The notes beneath the pieces were generated by a model. The model made no database searches, was not told the origin of the DNA, and saw nothing but the letters and a program-made list of their open reading frames with translations. DNA of 64,000 bases from Pelagibius sp. (lineage in GTDB: Bacteria; Pseudomonadota; Alphaproteobacteria; Kiloniellales; Kiloniellaceae): the NCBI RefSeq assembly GCF_028289705.1, contig NZ_JANQOI010000129.1, positions 1-64,000 on the forward strand, in the 5' to 3' direction. How positions within the stretch are numbered: position 1 is the first letter of the stretch; each line of letters begins with the position of its first letter. The position numbers and the translations under genes are program-made. Positions 1 to 8,814 of this stretch are shown one piece after another.

Positions 1-599
1 TCCAGCAGGTGCCGGGCGAGGACGGCATAGTGCGCCGCCGGCCAGCGTTTGCCCGGGCGGTGGGCCGAGCCGCCGGGGACCAGCAAGGCATAAGCTGGCG
101 GCAGGTCGAAGGCTGCGAGGTCTGCCGTCAGAAACGACAGGTCCGGCAGGCCCGGCCGGGCAATCCCGCCCAGCGCCAGTTGATCGGCCTCGCGGTCGCA
201 GATGTGCATGGTCCGGTCGGCCGGCTGGACATAGCGGTGGGAGGCGCCGGCGGCGATGCCGATCCACTCCGGCTTCGGGCGCCCCAGCAGCCGGAAGTAG
301 CCGCCGCTGCGGTCGGAGCGCTGCAGGTCGTAGACGCGCGAGAAACCGCCGCCGTTCAATCGGCGCCGCAGCGCGAGCCACGCCAGGGGCTGCCACCTGC
401 CTGGCCGGCTGTCGGTCCAGACACGCTGGAAACAGCCGCTGGCCTCCGCCAGGGCGCGGTAGGGCGCTGTGGTCAGCAGGGTGATCTCCGCCGCCGGATG
501 ATGCGTGCGGATCGCCTGAAAGGACGCGATAGACAGCACGAAGTCGCCGAGGGCGGAGAGCTTGATGACCAGAATCTGTTCGGGAGGCATCGCGGACAT
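1..599 (-). CDS. Glycosyltransferase family 9 (heptosyltransferase-like), 3' end outside window
   Basis: The minus strand is open from 599 to the left edge, about 199 codons, with no stop. The N-terminus reads ILVIKLSALGDFVLSIASF, the hallmark of ADP-heptose:LPS heptosyltransferases (GT9), followed by a Rossmann-type pattern and, near the edge, LLVPGGSAHRPGKRWP, the family's second-domain start. These enzymes add heptose or similar sugars to the LPS inner core on the cytoplasmic face of the inner membrane. Start chosen at ATG 599 behind a weak GTGAGAG; ATG 590 is the alternative. Acceptor and donor cannot be told from half a protein. The GT4 gene at 2993 suggests a core-oligosaccharide locus. 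Truncation is due only to the window edge. Confidence 0.88.
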   Translation of the reverse strand, partial: MSAMPPEQILVIKLSALGDFVLSIASFQAIRTHHPAAEITLLTTAPYRALAEASGCFQRVWTDSRPGRWQPLAWLALRRRLNGGGFSRVYDLQRSDRSGGYFRLLGRPKPEWIGIAAGASHRYVQPADRTMHICDREADQLALGGIARPGLPDLSFLTADLAAFDLPPAYALLVPGGSAHRPGKRWPAAHYAVLARHLL

Positions 600-896
600 G
601 ACTCTCACTAGCCCGCGCAGCGGCGGATTGAAAGACCCTGGCACGCTGCCCTCTGGCACAATCGCATCACCATAGTCTCATCAACAACGGGGAGATCAGA
701 AGTAGGCCGGCTTGAATTGAAGCACGCGCATCTGTGTTGATTTGTGACAGGGTATTTGACGTTGCTGGGGACTCACCAAGTGATCACATGCTCTCGCAAA
801 CCAACTAAGTGATTCAAATGATTCAATATTTTTTGCTCTTTACTAAATTGTTGATTCTATTATATTTTTTAATAGACTGATTACTATACTGGCTTC
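600..896. promoter_or_regulatory. AT-rich gene-free stretch with a -10-like TATACT before the methyltransferase
   Basis: No gene is seen here. Base composition shifts strongly to A+T from about 690 to 896, unlike the flanks. TATACT at 885-890 lies 6 nt before the ATG at 897 and no Shine-Dalgarno is visible. If TATACT is the -10 element, transcription would start at or next to the ATG, giving a leaderless mRNA. No good -35 is seen at 17 bp. The compositional break marks the left side of an apparent insert. Confidence 0.35.
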
Positions 897-1547
897 ATGC
901 AGAACAAAACTCATGCTGTGATGGCCCAGCGGAGTGAGCCACGCGACAGCCCCGATGACTTTCCAACTCCGCCTTGGGCAACTCGTGCCCTGGTCGAGTA
1001 CGTGTTAGAGATTGGCGAGCCAATTTCGAGCAAAACATGTCTTGAACCAGCATGCGGCGCCGGGTACATGGCGCGCGCGCTCAATGAGTACTTCAACGAA
1101 GTGTCTTGCTCTGATGCCTTTGACTATGGGTACGGCGATCGTCGAGACTTCCTAACGTTTCCATTTGAGCCCAGAAGCTTTGATTGGGTGATCACAAATC
1201 CCCCATTTCGGCTTAGCGAGAAGTTTGTGATTCGGGCTCTGGAGATCGCAAGGGAAGGTGTTGCTGTCTTGGCCAGAACTGTGTTCATAGAGAGCATTGG
1301 ACGTTATCGTAATCTGTTCGAGCACACTCCACCCACGAAACTTGCCCAGTTCACCGAGCGTGTCCCAATGGTAAGAGGTCGACTGGATCGAAGGGCGACA
1401 ACGGCGACCGGATATGCTTGGTTGGTCTGGACCAAGGGCCGCGAAGACGTCGTGCCGCAGCTTATGTGGATACCACCTTGCCGCAGAGAGTTGGAACGCG
1501 GATCTGATTACCAACCGACGACGTCCTCGGAGAGAGTATTGCTCTAG
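897..1547 (+). CDS. Orphan N6-adenine DNA methyltransferase (phage-type)
   Basis: A 216-aa class I SAM-dependent methyltransferase. Residues 49-62 (LEPACGAGYMARAL) form motif I, the SAM site. NPPF at 101-104 is catalytic motif IV, typical of N6-adenine or N4-cytosine DNA methylases. The N-terminal DDFPTPPWATRALVEYV is common in small phage and prophage methylases. No restriction endonuclease or specificity subunit lies nearby, so it is probably an orphan (phage-derived protective or regulatory methylase). Codon and base use are clearly more AT-rich than the flanking LPS genes, which supports transfer. It converges with the HTH gene; the two stop codons abut at 1545-1550. The target sequence cannot be predicted. 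Confidence 0.82.
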   Translation: MQNKTHAVMAQRSEPRDSPDDFPTPPWATRALVEYVLEIGEPISSKTCLEPACGAGYMARALNEYFNEVSCSDAFDYGYGDRRDFLTFPFEPRSFDWVITNPPFRLSEKFVIRALEIAREGVAVLARTVFIESIGRYRNLFEHTPPTKLAQFTERVPMVRGRLDRRATTATGYAWLVWTKGREDVVPQLMWIPPCRRELERGSDYQPTTSSERVLL

Positions 1548-1889
1548 CTATGCCTCATCTGCGTCGTATCTACCTTCGGCCTTCTTCAGAACCTCAGCAG
1601 CTTCGGAAAGTCCAGAGACACCTTTGGACTCGATTATCTCCAATGCTTTGCCGATTGATCGTCTTAGGCGGCGTCCCTTCACACCCGGCGGCCCCTTAGG
1701 TGGAAGAGTCTCGGTGGAAGCTGCGTTCACCGTCCCATAGTCGCCATTCTTGACCTCTGCTATTCGGCCTTGATTCACTCCGAACCACGCGGCGATATCG
1801 TGATCTCGGTCCCCTCTGGCAACCATGCCCAAAACAACACGCGCGTCGCTCTTCGTTAGGTGTATTCCGCTGGCCTTTCCACGACTCAT
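1548..1889 (-). CDS. Small helix-turn-helix protein of unknown role
   Basis: A 113-aa protein. Residues about 16-47 (VVLGMVARGDRDHDIAAWFGVNQGRIAEVKNG) read as a helix-turn-helix of the kind in resolvase- or Sigma-70 region-4-like domains, followed by a basic patch (KGPPGVKGRRLRR) and an acidic, helical C-terminus. ATG 1889 has a good GAGAGG six bases upstream. Proteins of this layout recur in alphaproteobacterial genomes, often near mobile DNA, without an assigned function. It is tail-to-tail with the methyltransferase and shares its AT-rich composition, so both probably arrived together. It may be a DNA-binding regulator; this is inference from the fold only. Confidence 0.65.
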   Translation of the reverse strand: MSRGKASGIHLTKSDARVVLGMVARGDRDHDIAAWFGVNQGRIAEVKNGDYGTVNAASTETLPPKGPPGVKGRRLRRSIGKALEIIESKGVSGLSEAAEVLKKAEGRYDADEA

Positions 1890-2164
1890 AGCAATCCTCT
1901 CGATATAGTGGTTATCAGCTGATACTTATGAACGCATTACGTCTAATGCGAGTCGTTTTTTCTCCGCTTCCCACTTCGAGGCAATTGGAGCATTCCTAGC
2001 TTCTTTCGCTTGGAATCCCGAAGGTCTAATAGCGTTTGGATCAATTGAGGCACCATTGGCGCATTGAATGTCCACGCACGGCTCCCGTATATTCTTGGTT
2101 TAGACGCTGACAAGTGCCCGCATTCTCTGGGCAAGTTGTGTCCGCCATTCTCCCTCAGGGTGCA

Positions 2165-2926
2165 ATGTCACAAGCAAGCAAAGGCGAGGAACGCGCGTTC
2201 GGGGCGCCGCAGACCATGGACGGCCGCACGGCCGAGTCGCTGCCGCCGTGGCTTTTTCTCTGGCTGCCTTTGGCGATCGCGCTTGCCCTTCTTGTAGTCG
2301 GCCATTGGGACATCATGTTCTACGAACGCTATATCGGCAGCGAGGTCGGGCTGCTCGAGACCAGCCACGTGCTGATCCCGCTGATCAGCGTCGGCCTCAG
2401 CCTGCGCATCCTCGCCATGGCGGAGGCCCGGGCCGACCGGCTGGTCTTCGTCTGGATCGCCCTGGCTGCGCTGGGCAGTCTCTACATCGGCGGGGAGGAG
2501 GCGAGCTGGGGGCAGCACTACGTGGGCTGGCTGACGCCGGAGGCCTGGCAGGCGGTCAACGACCAGGGCGAGACCAACCTGCACAACACCTCCTCCTGGC
2601 TCGACCAGAAACCCCGGGCGCTGCTGGAAGTCGGCGTCATCGTCGGTGGCCTCATCATCCCGCTTATGGCGCTGCGCTGGCCGCGGCTGCGCGAGGGCCG
2701 CTTTGCCGTCTTCCTGCCGCCGCTGGTCTGCTTTCCGGTGGCGGTCATCGCCATCGGCTCCAAGCTCTGGGAGCGGTTGCAGGATCAGGGGCTCTGGGAG
2801 GTCACGTTGTTCCAGCGCGCCAGCGAGATCCAAGAGCTTTACTTCGCCCTCTTCATCCTTTTTTATCTGCTGGTCTTCCGAAAACGCCTGCTGCTGCGGC
2901 GGTCTGCCGACGCGGCGCCCGCATAG
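2165..2926 (+). CDS. Polytopic inner-membrane protein, unknown function
   Basis: A 253-aa protein with about six predicted membrane segments (starting at WLFLWLPLAIALALLVVG, near residue 30). Between segments are polar conserved-looking motifs GGEEASWGQHY and NDQGETNLHN, a combination seen in an uncharacterised bacterial membrane family often close to glycan genes. ATG 2165 is preferred because CAGGG precedes it by six bases; a more upstream ATG at 2114 adds a tail without membrane character. It precedes the GT4 gene by 66 bp on the same strand, so it may act in envelope glycan assembly. No catalytic function can be assigned. Confidence 0.75.
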   Translation: MSQASKGEERAFGAPQTMDGRTAESLPPWLFLWLPLAIALALLVVGHWDIMFYERYIGSEVGLLETSHVLIPLISVGLSLRILAMAEARADRLVFVWIALAALGSLYIGGEEASWGQHYVGWLTPEAWQAVNDQGETNLHNTSSWLDQKPRALLEVGVIVGGLIIPLMALRWPRLREGRFAVFLPPLVCFPVAVIAIGSKLWERLQDQGLWEVTLFQRASEIQELYFALFILFYLLVFRKRLLLRRSADAAPA

Positions 2927-2992
2927 ACGCCGATGCCTGCAGCCGCGGATGTCCCCGCGGCTGTCCTCTAGCCGAAGGAGACGATCATCCCC

Positions 2993-4063
2993 ATGCCGCG
3001 GGTGCTGCAGGCCCTGGCAGGCGCGCCGGAAGGCGGCGCGGAGATGCACTTCCTGCGGCTCTGCCTGGCCTTGCGGCGGGCGGGCGTCGAGCAGCGGGTG
3101 GTGATCCGCCCCCATCCCAAGAGCCTGGAGGTCTTGCGGGCCGGCGGGATCGAACCGGTGACGGCGCGCTTCGGCGGCCTGTTCGACCGTGAGACGGGAA
3201 AGGTCCTGCGCCGGGAGATCGCCGACTTCGGGCCGGACATCGCACTGACCTACATGAGCCGCGCCTCGGCCGCCATGCCGAAAGGGGACTTCCTGCACCT
3301 CGCCCGCCTTGGCGGCTATTACGACCTCAAGTACTACCGGCGCTGCGACCATATGGTCTGCATCACGCCTGATATCAAGGCCCACTGCGTCAAACACGGC
3401 TTTGCCGACTCGCGGGTCCATGTGATCCCGAACTTTGTGGAGGATCACCGGGCGCCCCCGCAGGACCGCGTGGCGCTGGAAACGCCACCGGAGGCGCCGC
3501 TCGTCTTCGCCCTGGGCCGGCTGCACGAGAACAAGGCCTTCGACATCCTGCTGGAAGCCGTCGCGAAGGTGCCGGCGGCCTATCTCTGGCTGGCCGGTGA
3601 CGGTCCTTTGCGCGGGCGCCTGGAGCAGCAGGCCGAACGCCTGGGCATCGCCGGACGGGTCCGCTTCCTCGGCTGGCAGCACGACACCGCGCCCTACTTC
3701 GCCGCCGCCGACGTCTACATCGTTCCCTCGCGCCATGAGCCCCTGGGCAGCGTGGTGCTGGAGGGCTGGATGGCGGGAGTGCCGATGATCGCCGCCGCCA
3801 GCCAGGGCCCGTCCTGGCTGGTCAGGGACGGCGACGACGGCCTGCTGGTGCCCATCGACGATGCGGCGGCCATGGCTGCAGCCATTCAGCAGCTCATCGG
3901 CGATCCGCAGACCGCCGAACGGCTGGTTCAGAACGGCCGCCGCCGCTACGAGGAGGGCTTCACCGAGGCGGTGGCCGTGCGCCGCTATCTCACGCTTTTC
4001 GATTCACTCATGGCCGGGTCCGACGAAGCACCGCGCGGAACCGGCTTGCCGCTGTCACGCTAA
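2993..4063 (+). CDS. Glycosyltransferase family 4 (GT-B fold), LPS core type
   Basis: A 356-aa retaining glycosyltransferase. The N-terminal half opens with RVLQALAGAPEGGAEMHFLRL, the GGAE loop of GT4 enzymes. The C-terminal half has FALGRLHENKAFDILLEAV and the nucleotide-sugar motif RHEPLGSVVLEGWMAGVP (the EX7E region), the standard GT-B donor site. Length is normal. It probably transfers a hexose to lipopolysaccharide core or another surface glycan in the cytoplasm, using a UDP- or GDP-sugar. It lies between the membrane protein and pyrC on the same strand, with the GT9 gene opposite, consistent with an LPS locus. Sugar specificity is not readable. Confidence 0.88.
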   Translation: MPRVLQALAGAPEGGAEMHFLRLCLALRRAGVEQRVVIRPHPKSLEVLRAGGIEPVTARFGGLFDRETGKVLRREIADFGPDIALTYMSRASAAMPKGDFLHLARLGGYYDLKYYRRCDHMVCITPDIKAHCVKHGFADSRVHVIPNFVEDHRAPPQDRVALETPPEAPLVFALGRLHENKAFDILLEAVAKVPAAYLWLAGDGPLRGRLEQQAERLGIAGRVRFLGWQHDTAPYFAAADVYIVPSRHEPLGSVVLEGWMAGVPMIAAASQGPSWLVRDGDDGLLVPIDDAAAMAAAIQQLIGDPQTAERLVQNGRRRYEEGFTEAVAVRRYLTLFDSLMAGSDEAPRGTGLPLSR

Positions 4064-4082
4064 CTGAAAGGGGGTATCTGCC

Positions 4083-5432
4083 ATGGCCAACGACTGGGAT
4101 CTCGTTATCAAGGGCGGTCAGGTGTTCACGCCGGCAGGATTGGTGGAGGCCGATGTCGCCGTGAAGGACGGCCGCATCGCCGATATCGGCGCCTTTGCGG
4201 AAGGGCAGGCGGGTGAGGTGTTCGACGCTACGGGCCTGACGGTGCTGCCCGGCGTGATCGACACCCAGGTGCACTTCCGCGAGCCCGGCCTGGACGCCAA
4301 GGAGAACCTGGAAAGCGGCACCCGCGCCGCCGTGCTGGGCGGCGTGACGGCGGTCTTCGAGATGCCCAACACCAACCCGGCCACCATCGACGAAGCGGCG
4401 CTGAACGACAAGCTGGCGCGCGCCAAAGGCCGGGCCTGGTCCGACCACGCCTTTTTCATCGGCGCTGCCGCTGAGAACGCCGAGCGCCTGGGCGCGTTGG
4501 AACGCCTGCCCGGTTGCTGCGGGGTGAAGATCTTCATGGGCTCCTCCACCGGCTCGCTGTTGGTGCCCGACGACGAGACGCTGCGGACCGTGCTGCGCCA
4601 CGGCACCCGCCGCGCCGCCGTCCACTCCGAGGACGAGCCGCGGCTGCGCGAACGCTTCGAGCTGGTGCGCGACGGCGCCTCGGTCGATCAGCATCCGGTC
4701 TGGCGCGACGAGGAGAGCGCGCTGCGCTCCACCCGGCGCCTTCTGAAGGCGGCGCGCGAGGCCGGGCGCCGGGTCCACGTGCTGCACATCACCACCGCCG
4801 ACGAGATGCCGATCCTCGCCGCCAACAAGGACATCGCCACGGTGGAGGTGACGCCCCAGCACCTGACCCTGGCGGCGCCGGACTGCTACGAACGCCTCGG
4901 CACCCTCGCCCAGATGAACCCGCCGATCCGCGCCGAACACCACCGCGACGGCCTCTGGGAGGGGCTGCGCCGGGGCATTGTCGACGTCGTGGGTTCCGAC
5001 CATGCGCCCCACACCCGCGAGGAGAAGGCCGGCGACTACCCGCGCACCCCCGCGGGCATGCCGGGCGTGCAGACCCTGCTGCCGCTGCTGCTCGATCACA
5101 TGAACGCCGGGCGCCTGACGTTGGCGCGGCTGGTTGACCTCACCTCCGCCGGCGCCCAGCGCATCTACAACATCGCCGGCAAGGGCCGCATCGCCGTCGG
5201 CTACGACGCCGACTTCACCCTGGTGGACCTGAAGGCCCGGCGCGAGATCACCGGCGACTGGCTGGCCTCCAAGTGCGGCTGGTCGCCCTTCGAAGGCATG
5301 ACCGTCACCGGCTGGCCCATGGCCACCATCGTCCGCGGCAGCATCGTGATGCGCGACGGCGAGCTGCCCGGCGAGCCGGCGGGGAAACCGGTGCGGTTTT
5401 TGGAGACGATGCCGCAGACCGAAGCGGGCTGA
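4083..5432 (+). CDS. pyrC: Dihydroorotase, class I PyrC-like (cyclic amidohydrolase)
   Basis: A 449-aa zinc amidohydrolase that would interconvert N-carbamoyl-L-aspartate and L-dihydroorotate in pyrimidine synthesis. Visible: carboxylated-lysine site K149 (GVKIFMGSSTGSLLV), metal histidines H181 (VHSEDE) and H235 (VLHITT), and catalytic Asp D306 in GSDHAPH. The first metal motif, usually HxH, reads DTQVHFREPG, so Q62 replaces the first histidine. As I recall, this is typical of a widespread alphaproteobacterial dihydroorotase subfamily rather than a private mutation. AAGGGGG precedes the ATG. It sits 19 bp after the GT4 gene and may be cotranscribed. Other amidohydrolase activities (hydantoinase, allantoinase) are less likely given REPG and MPNTNP. 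Confidence 0.87.
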   Translation: MANDWDLVIKGGQVFTPAGLVEADVAVKDGRIADIGAFAEGQAGEVFDATGLTVLPGVIDTQVHFREPGLDAKENLESGTRAAVLGGVTAVFEMPNTNPATIDEAALNDKLARAKGRAWSDHAFFIGAAAENAERLGALERLPGCCGVKIFMGSSTGSLLVPDDETLRTVLRHGTRRAAVHSEDEPRLRERFELVRDGASVDQHPVWRDEESALRSTRRLLKAAREAGRRVHVLHITTADEMPILAANKDIATVEVTPQHLTLAAPDCYERLGTLAQMNPPIRAEHHRDGLWEGLRRGIVDVVGSDHAPHTREEKAGDYPRTPAGMPGVQTLLPLLLDHMNAGRLTLARLVDLTSAGAQRIYNIAGKGRIAVGYDADFTLVDLKARREITGDWLASKCGWSPFEGMTVTGWPMATIVRGSIVMRDGELPGEPAGKPVRFLETMPQTEAG

Positions 5433-5583
5433 GATTTCGCGGCAGATTTCCGGATCTGCGGGATCGAGAGCATTGTTGCGGAGGTGGGCTTTTGACCCCA
5501 ACCGGGATTTCGCGGCTGGTCATGTGAGCAGCGCCCAAACGGACATTTGGGACGTTGGCACGAATGAGAAAATCGGCAACACA

Positions 5584-5603
5584 GCCCCGCTGAAACGCGG
5601 GGC
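5584..5603 (-). terminator. Candidate terminator hairpin after the ABC importer operon
   Basis: A perfect 7-bp stem (GCCCCGC / GCGGGGC) with a 6-nt loop lies 12 nt beyond the ATPase stop codon. On the minus strand it is followed by a T-containing but not pure T stretch. It could also serve the converging pyrC transcript. A moderate call. Confidence 0.4.
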
Positions 5604-5615
5604 CGTGAAGCTTGT

Positions 5616-7028
5616 TCATGTGGCCGACTTCAGTTCGATTGATTGGTGCGCCCAGTTCTCGGCAATGGCTGCATGATGGGTAACCAGGACAATGGAGATG
5701 CCTTTGGCCTCCGTGATTCCGGCCAGTAGCTCGAGCGTCTGACGCTGTGTGATTGGATCCAGTCGGCTGGTCGGCTCATCAGCAAGCAGAACAACCGGCC
5801 CCACGGTGAGTGCGCGGGCAACCGAAATCCGCTGCAGCTCTCCGCCCGATACGGCGTCCGGACGCCGCTCTAGCAGGTCGGGTAACAGGTTCAAGGCAAT
5901 CAGATACTCCGTGACGCGGTCCCAAGTGACGCCGTGCAGCCGGGCGACGTCCCGCAGGCTTTGCTCCAAGGGAACATGAGGCGGAAAAGCGGCGGGTGGA
6001 TCTTGGTAGAGTTTCTGCACCGCGTGCCGCCCCAGGCTCTTGGCCCGTTGAACGTTTCCGCGCGCAGGGGCGATCAACCCTGCAAGCGTGTCGAGAAGGG
6101 TTGTCTTTCCGACGCCGCTGGGGCCCGTGACTGCGACGCGCTCGCCCGCCCGCAGGGACAAATCGAAGCCTTCGATCAACACCCGGTCGCCCCGGGTGAC
6201 TGCAAGGCCCTCGGCGGTGAGGACGACAGCGCCGTCTGGTGCGGTCCCTGATCTTGGCCAGGCTTGCGGGTCTGCCGCCAAAAGGTCTTGAGTGTAGGGC
6301 TCTTGCGGTTTCGCCAAGATCTGATCGGTTTGCCCCTGCTCGATCACGCGGCCATCGCGCAACACGATGATGTTTCCACCGAGGGCGCGCGCGACCGCGG
6401 CTTCGTGGGTGATCACCAAAAGCGCTCCGCCGTCCTTGGGCACCTGGGTGAGTAAGCCAACCACACGAGCATGGCGCTCCGCATCCAATCCCTTGGTCGG
6501 CTCATCGGCCAGCAGGATCGGGGCGCGGCCTGCCGTCGCGGCGGCAAAAGCAACGCGTTGAGCCATGCCTCCGGACAGCGCACCGGGCAAGCGGCGTTCG
6601 GCGCCCACTAGGCCCAGGGTCTCAAAATCGCGGACGCATGCATTTCGTGCGCCTTCTGGAGGCAAACCGGCGACATAGCGGTGTGCCTCGGCCACCTGCC
6701 GCCCCGCCTGCATCAAGGGATCAAGCGCGAGCCATGGTTCTTGCGGAAGCGTCGCGATGTCGCGCCCCCAAAGTGCAGAGCGGTCGGTCGGGGAGAGGGT
6801 ATCGACCTGCCGACCATTGATCGTAACTTTGCCCTCGGCCCGCAGTTCCTTGGGCAACGTACCGAGGATAGCCTGCGCGGTCAGGCTTTTGCCTGCGCCG
6901 GTTTCGCCCATGATGACCAGCGTCTCACCTGCGGCGACCCGGAAACTCACTGGACCCAGCAGCCTGGTTGCCCCGAAAAAGACCGACAGTGCATCCACAG
7001 CGATGCTGGGCGCGTCACTTAGGGTCAT
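5616..7028 (-). CDS. ABC importer ATPase with two fused nucleotide-binding domains (peptide/nickel family)
   Basis: A 470-aa protein with two complete ABC cassettes in tandem, equivalent to DppD+DppF or NikD+NikE fused. The first Walker A is GETGAGKS (41-48) with signature LSGGMAQR and Walker B ILLADEPT. The second has GPSGVGKT, VSGGELQR and VLLADEPT. It powers uptake through the two permeases encoded upstream. ATG 7028 overlaps the permease stop codon (ATGA), so translation is coupled. A start further upstream would overlap the permease and lacks homologous sequence. Order SBP, permease, permease, ATPase is classic. Substrate is not set by this subunit. Confidence 0.92.
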   Translation of the reverse strand: MTLSDAPSIAVDALSVFFGATRLLGPVSFRVAAGETLVIMGETGAGKSLTAQAILGTLPKELRAEGKVTINGRQVDTLSPTDRSALWGRDIATLPQEPWLALDPLMQAGRQVAEAHRYVAGLPPEGARNACVRDFETLGLVGAERRLPGALSGGMAQRVAFAAATAGRAPILLADEPTKGLDAERHARVVGLLTQVPKDGGALLVITHEAAVARALGGNIIVLRDGRVIEQGQTDQILAKPQEPYTQDLLAADPQAWPRSGTAPDGAVVLTAEGLAVTRGDRVLIEGFDLSLRAGERVAVTGPSGVGKTTLLDTLAGLIAPARGNVQRAKSLGRHAVQKLYQDPPAAFPPHVPLEQSLRDVARLHGVTWDRVTEYLIALNLLPDLLERRPDAVSGGELQRISVARALTVGPVVLLADEPTSRLDPITQRQTLELLAGITEAKGISIVLVTHHAAIAENWAHQSIELKSAT

Positions 7029-7864
7029 GGTCGGCGCATCCCGCCGACGCTGAGGTGGAGAGCAAGGACCGTGATCACCAGGCAGGCAACGGGTTGCAGA
7101 ATCAGGAACGGTGCCTCGCGCCAATAAGGCAGCAGCTCGGTCATCATGACGCCCCATTCAGCCGTGGGCGGGCGCACGCCCACGCTGACGAACCCAAGCG
7201 CGGCAACGGCCGTGACTGCGGTCGCCGCACCGAAGGCTGCGATCGTCAACAGGCCGGGACCGATTTCCGGCACGAGGTGGCGGCGAATGATGAGCCCTGG
7301 CGTCAATCCCAACAGGCGCGACGCTTCGACTGCCGGCTCCGCCATCACGATGCGCGCGCGTTGGCGGGTGTAACGGAAGTACTCCACCCAAAGGGTCAAT
7401 GAGATGCCCGCGTAGAGGGCCCACCATGACCCCGGTGAGATCGCCGCAAGCATCAACACCAACAAGAGCCCGGGAAGGGCAAGGACCGCGTCGGCGAAGC
7501 TGGTCAACACCCGGTCGGTCCAGCCCCCGTACCAAGCGGCCACGATCCCAAGGAGTGTCCCCGGCAGCCCGGCTGTCAGTACCGACAGAACGGCAAGCGA
7601 GAGCGAAAGCTGCGCGCCCGATAGCAACCGGGCCGCCATGTCTCGGCCCAGGTGGTCGGTACCCAGCAGATTGTCGGCGCTTGGCGGTTGCCGCGCTTCC
7701 AGCAGCGACTGTTTGGCCGGATCCTGTCCTACAAGGTCGGGCCCAGCAACGGCACACAGAGCCAGAAGCGCGAGGAGCGTGAAACCAAGCCCCCGAGCGG
7801 GCCTGATCCGCGGCCAGGAACGGCGGGCTGGGGGCATGGCGTCGATCTGCGTGAAATCCGTCAT
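7025..7864 (-). CDS. ABC importer permease, DppC/NikC type
   Basis: A 279-aa inner-membrane permease with about six segments. The N-terminal LLGTDHLGRDMAARLLSGAQ is the conserved DppC/NikC/OppC entry motif. The EAA loop reads EASRLLGLTPGLIIRRHLVPEIGP, where the ATPase coupling helix docks. It pairs with the DppB-type subunit to form the channel. ATG 7864 overlaps the stop of the upstream permease (ATGA) and its own stop overlaps the ATPase start, so all four genes are translationally linked. Confidence 0.92.
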   Translation of the reverse strand: MTDFTQIDAMPPARRSWPRIRPARGLGFTLLALLALCAVAGPDLVGQDPAKQSLLEARQPPSADNLLGTDHLGRDMAARLLSGAQLSLSLAVLSVLTAGLPGTLLGIVAAWYGGWTDRVLTSFADAVLALPGLLLVLMLAAISPGSWWALYAGISLTLWVEYFRYTRQRARIVMAEPAVEASRLLGLTPGLIIRRHLVPEIGPGLLTIAAFGAATAVTAVAALGFVSVGVRPPTAEWGVMMTELLPYWREAPFLILQPVACLVITVLALHLSVGGMRRP

Positions 7865-8814
7865 GCGGAGCGCGTCCTGGGATCGATGCCACGGCACGCG
7901 AGATCGATGGCGAGATTCAGCGCCACATAGATCAGACCGAGTGTGAGGGCGGTGCCCTGGACCATGGCGATATCGCGGGCGAAGATCGCGTGGACCAGGG
8001 CGTGGCCAATGCCGGGCCAGGCAAAGACGGTCTCGACAATGACGACGCCTTCGATCAGGTAAGCCATCTGCACGCCGACATAGGTGACGACGGGCAGTGA
8101 CGCATTGCGCAAGACATGCCGCAGAACGGTAAAGCGCGCCGAAAGCCCCTTTGTCCGCGCGAAAAGCTGCCACTCTGCTGCCATCGCGTCGACCACCGCA
8201 TCGCGCACCACCCGGTTTGAAACGGCAGCAAGGCCCAGACCGAGCGTTAATGACGGCAGGACCAGGTGTTCAGGTCCACGAAAGCCGGCCACGGGGAAAA
8301 GCTTGAGCTGAACGGCAAAGGCCAAGACCAAAACGACGCCAAGCGCGAAGGCGGGAATCGCCCGCACGAAAACCGAAAGCGCCAGGGTCACCCGGTCCAC
8401 CACGCCACCGGGCTTCATCCCCGCCGCGACCCCGACGGGCACTGCAATAAGCAGCGAGGTGATGACGGCACCGGCGGCAAGAAGCAGCGAATAGCCAAGT
8501 TGCACCGCGATCTCGTCGACCACTGGCGAGCCATAGACAAGAGACCGGCCGAGATCGAACTGCGCCAAGGCCCCGAGCCACGCAAAGAGCTGCACGCTCC
8601 AGTGCCGGTCGAGCCCCAGCTCGAGCCGAACCGCCTCTGCGGCAGCGGCGTCCATCATGTCATAGCCATAACGCCCGGCTGCGATCCGGTAAGCCGCATC
8701 GCCGGGCAGTGCCTGCATCATGGCGAAGCTCACGATGCCCACGATCACGGCGACAATAAGGGCTTGCAGCCCTCGCTGGGCAAGGGCTGCAAGGAAGGGC
8801 CGGGCAGCGGTCAT
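7861..8814 (-). CDS. ABC importer permease, DppB/NikB type
   Basis: A 317-aa permease with about six membrane segments. The N-terminal membrane anchor is followed by LGLDRHWSVQLFAWLGALAQFDLGRSLVYGSPV, the DppB/OppB/NikB signature (usually GLD.P...Q...WL......G.S). The EAA coupling loop is ARTKGLSARFTVLRHVLRNASLPVV. It forms the membrane channel with the DppC-type partner. Its ATG overlaps the TGA of the binding-protein gene. The family imports di- and oligopeptides, nickel, opines or metal-metallophore complexes. Confidence 0.92.
   Translation of the reverse strand: MTAARPFLAALAQRGLQALIVAVIVGIVSFAMMQALPGDAAYRIAAGRYGYDMMDAAAAEAVRLELGLDRHWSVQLFAWLGALAQFDLGRSLVYGSPVVDEIAVQLGYSLLLAAGAVITSLLIAVPVGVAAGMKPGGVVDRVTLALSVFVRAIPAFALGVVLVLAFAVQLKLFPVAGFRGPEHLVLPSLTLGLGLAAVSNRVVRDAVVDAMAAEWQLFARTKGLSARFTVLRHVLRNASLPVVTYVGVQMAYLIEGVVIVETVFAWPGIGHALVHAIFARDIAMVQGTALTLGLIYVALNLAIDLACRGIDPRTRSA

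Noticed and set aside
1943..2134. A 63-codon minus-strand frame beside the HTH gene
   Set aside because: No ribosome site and no coding character; probably chance in the insert border.
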